A DNA stretch of 64,000 nucleotides. Source: Clostridiales bacterium. Lineage in GTDB: Bacteria; Bacillota; Clostridia; Christensenellales; Aristaeellaceae. The stretch is taken from assembly GCA_012523405.1 (NCBI GenBank), contig JAAYIN010000113.1, positions 1-64,000 of the forward strand, in the 5' to 3' direction. The number at the start of each line of letters is the position of its first letter. Position 1 is the stretch's first letter. Position numbers and translations under genes: made by a program. Shown one piece after another: positions 62,355 through 64,000 of this stretch. The notes below the pieces were generated by a model. It ran no database searches. It saw nothing but the letters and a program-made list of their open reading frames with translations, and was not told where the DNA came from.

Positions 62355-63455
62355 TTATAATGCAGCCAAAACGGCATCGCGAATCGCTATGTGAATCACA
62401 TCATAAGCGGGTCCGCAATTGCGCACATGCTGTGTGTACAGCACGCCAATGCGGTTGGTAAGGTCGCAGATGGCATAGGAACCCGCCGCACCATCCCAGC
62501 CAAATTCGCATATCTGATTGGGGTTGTCCTCGTTATCAAGCCTAGTGCGTACACCAAGACCATAGCCATATCCAAAACGCCACGCGCTGAAATCTTTGAG
62601 CTGCTCATCGTTTAGGCGGTTGGTGGCCATGTCCAAAATGCTCGGCTCACTGAGGATTCTCTGGCCATTGGCGCCTACGCCCAAATTAGCAAGTGCATTG
62701 ATCAACAAAACATAGTCCGAAAGCGAGGAGGCAAGACCTGCGCCGCCTGAACAATATTGTGGTGTCATCACGTAGCAATTGGGCACATCATAGGGCACGA
62801 TGATTTCGTTTTCGTAGATATATTGATCGCTGAATGGCTTGAGCTCATCTTTGCTGGTCGCAAATCGCGTTTGGGTCATGCCTAGCGGCGCGAATACCTC
62901 TTGTTCGAGCCACTTTGCATAGGGAATACCTGCTGCCGCCGCAATCACGCCTGCGAGTACATCGTGGCAAAGGCTATATTGATAGCATGTACCCGGATCG
63001 AAGTTCAACGGTCTTTTGGCGATTTGCTCAAAAATATCGCTGTTGGTTGCGCTGGAACCTTTATCCCCGCACAGTCCATCAAGATTATAATCCAGTCCGC
63101 CGCGCATCGTCATCAGATCTATGACCTTCATTTCGGACGCAGCGGGACGCAGTACGCCATGATCGAGCACCTGTTGATTTTTAAATGCAGGCAAGTAATC
63201 AGATACATTGTCAAATAGTCCCAGCTTACCGCGCTCAATGAGCTGCATAGCCGCTGTGCAAGTGGCAATCTTCGTTAGCGAAAACAACCAGCAAAGATCC
63301 TCAGGGGTAGCTGGTTCTTGTTTTGCATAATCACGATATCCGCAAACGTATTGACACACCTCTTTTTGATCCTGATAGATGGTCAATCCCCATGCGGGAA
63401 TGCCATACTCCTGTGTGAGTAGCTTAGTGGTTTGGAGAATTGCATTGATATTCAT
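62355..63455 (-). CDS. Serine hydrolase of the class C beta-lactamase / PBP fold
   Basis: A 366-residue protein of the beta-lactamase-related family (esterase EstB/PBP4*-like). The nucleophile motif SxxK is SLTK (~residue 59-62), the second motif region reads YQYSLCHD where YxN is usual, and the third motif region is EFGWDGAAGS. No signal peptide, so it is cytoplasmic and more likely an esterase, peptidase or amidase than an antibiotic resistance enzyme. Its numerous cysteines are unusual for the family. Single gene, divergent from the reductase gene. Confidence 0.88.
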   Translation of the reverse strand: MNINAILQTTKLLTQEYGIPAWGLTIYQDQKEVCQYVCGYRDYAKQEPATPEDLCWLFSLTKIATCTAAMQLIERGKLGLFDNVSDYLPAFKNQQVLDHGVLRPAASEMKVIDLMTMRGGLDYNLDGLCGDKGSSATNSDIFEQIAKRPLNFDPGTCYQYSLCHDVLAGVIAAAAGIPYAKWLEQEVFAPLGMTQTRFATSKDELKPFSDQYIYENEIIVPYDVPNCYVMTPQYCSGGAGLASSLSDYVLLINALANLGVGANGQRILSEPSILDMATNRLNDEQLKDFSAWRFGYGYGLGVRTRLDNEDNPNQICEFGWDGAAGSYAICDLTNRIGVLYTQHVRNCGPAYDVIHIAIRDAVLAAL

Positions 63456-63748
63456 TGGTACGATTTCCTTTCACTTGGGAAGTGGGGACGCTTGCCTATT
63501 GGGGTATAAACAGATACATTATAAACAAAGGTGTGTGGTTGGGCAAGTATAATCTTTTATGTGATAGAATCAATCTATTACAGTAGCATACATCGCTGCG
63601 TTACTACATATGTTCATTGAGTATAATGGTAGGATATGGACCTTTTAAGCGCACTCATTTGCGTTTTATCGCTTGTAGTGATACAATCACCTCGTTATTT
63701 GATAACAATCGGGCACAACAACTACCAGTGCCATAAGGAAGTGACTTA

Positions 63749-64000
63749 ATGATGGAAGATATGCGAATTGTCATCATTGGTGCAGGTGCCATTGGCGGCA
63801 TCTCTGCTGCTTTGATCAAACAAAAAGGATATGATGTTTCCCTTGTTTGCAAACACCAGGTGATTGCGGATATTGCCAGCGGACGCGGGCTGCATATCAA
63901 AGGCGTACGCGGCGAGCATACCGTTAATATGAAGGCTGTTACGGATCTTGCAGAATTACAAGGTGTATTTGATATAGCGATTATTGCAACAAAGGAATAT
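63749..64000 (+). CDS. panE: Ketopantoate reductase-like protein (3' end outside window)
   Basis: The first 84 residues of an NADP-dependent dehydrogenase. The Rossmann fingerprint GAGAIGG follows the first strand (MRIVIIGAGAIGGISAALIK), and the frame stays open to the window end. Members reduce ketopantoate in pantothenate synthesis, but many paralogues have other 2-oxo-acid substrates, so the symbol is provisional. AAGGAAG lies seven bases before the ATG at 63749; a second ATG follows directly. Confidence 0.85.
   Translation, partial: MMEDMRIVIIGAGAIGGISAALIKQKGYDVSLVCKHQVIADIASGRGLHIKGVRGEHTVNMKAVTDLAELQGVFDIAIIATKEY

Noticed and set aside
62355-63455. Beta-lactamase resistance gene
   Set aside because: No signal peptide and an atypical second motif; a cytoplasmic esterase or peptidase is more likely.
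1-64000. CRISPR arrays, tRNA or rRNA genes, insertion sequences, prophage
   Set aside because: No regularly spaced repeats, no transposase or phage genes, and no recognisable tRNA or rRNA were seen on either strand.

Overview
The window looks like a stretch of the main chromosome of a strictly fermentative, anaerobic, low-to-moderate GC Firmicute of class Clostridia. Evidence: [FeFe] hydrogenases beside a bifunctional AdhE, a membrane pyrophosphatase, a dgt-dnaG-rpoD-trmK-nif3 housekeeping string, nadD-yqeK-rsfS, strong AGGAGG ribosome binding sites with frequent GTG/TTG starts, and GntR/ABC and PstSCAB-PhoU-PhoPR arrangements typical of the group. I cannot name a genus. No rRNA, tRNA, CRISPR array, phage or insertion sequence was recognised.

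Layout. 1-1874 (-): membrane pyrophosphatase of the K+-independent type, cut by the window edge. 2160-3930 (+): a shortened KdpD-like kinase and KdpE-like regulator with no kdpFABC nearby. 4017-12125 (-): a redox block comprising an hfs-type hydrogenase cluster (2Fe-2S thioredoxin-like protein, H-cluster sensor with PAS domain, SpoIIE-type phosphatase, group B [FeFe] hydrogenase), a small-molecule kinase, and adhE behind a Rex-like operator. 12388-13635 (-): an Enzyme I-like PEP phosphotransferase lacking the HPr-binding subdomain. 13755-15650 (-): an AraC/GyrI-type regulator and rpsI-rplM. 15892-18781 (-): an M20 peptidase with two membrane proteins (one DUF5058). 18918-27109 (-): nucleoside salvage and the dgt-dnaG-rpoD-trmK-nif3-zinc ribbon string. 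27293-29778 (+): dnaX and rsmA.

30737-32309 (+): a NadD-YqeK fusion and rsfS. 32448-35124 (+): a PDZ protein with a two-component system. 35139-35258 (-): a 39-residue membrane protein. 35451-36314 (+): DUF951 and signal peptidase I. 37009-45966 (+): a large oligopeptide transporter operon whose oppA carries a frameshift and whose oppC carries a ~280-residue extracytoplasmic insert. 46242-50349 (-): a CdsB/YhaM-type desulfidase and a GntR-controlled ABC-2 exporter with duplicated permeases. 50692-53143: YccF, an XRE regulator with twin operators, and NADP isocitrate dehydrogenase. 53259-54119 (-): a Nudix-GNAT fusion. 54219-60631 (+): a complete phosphate regulon behind tandem Pho-box-like repeats, with a circularly permuted PstS. 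60680-64000: a hypothetical, a lipid kinase, a beta-lactamase-fold hydrolase and a partial ketopantoate reductase.

How the parts fit. The hydrogenase cluster, Rex-controlled AdhE and proton-pumping pyrophosphatase fit a fermenter that balances NADH between H2 and ethanol and conserves energy from pyrophosphate. The pst-pho operon is a self-contained phosphate-sensing unit. The most unusual observations are the permuted PstS, the OppC ectodomain with internal repeats, the Enzyme I without HPr-binding domain, active-site substitutions in NadD and the KdpE-like regulator, and a two-copy intergenic repeat (46051-46126 and 50585-50688) whose hairpins are preserved by compensatory changes, which suggests a structured RNA or a mobile hairpin element.
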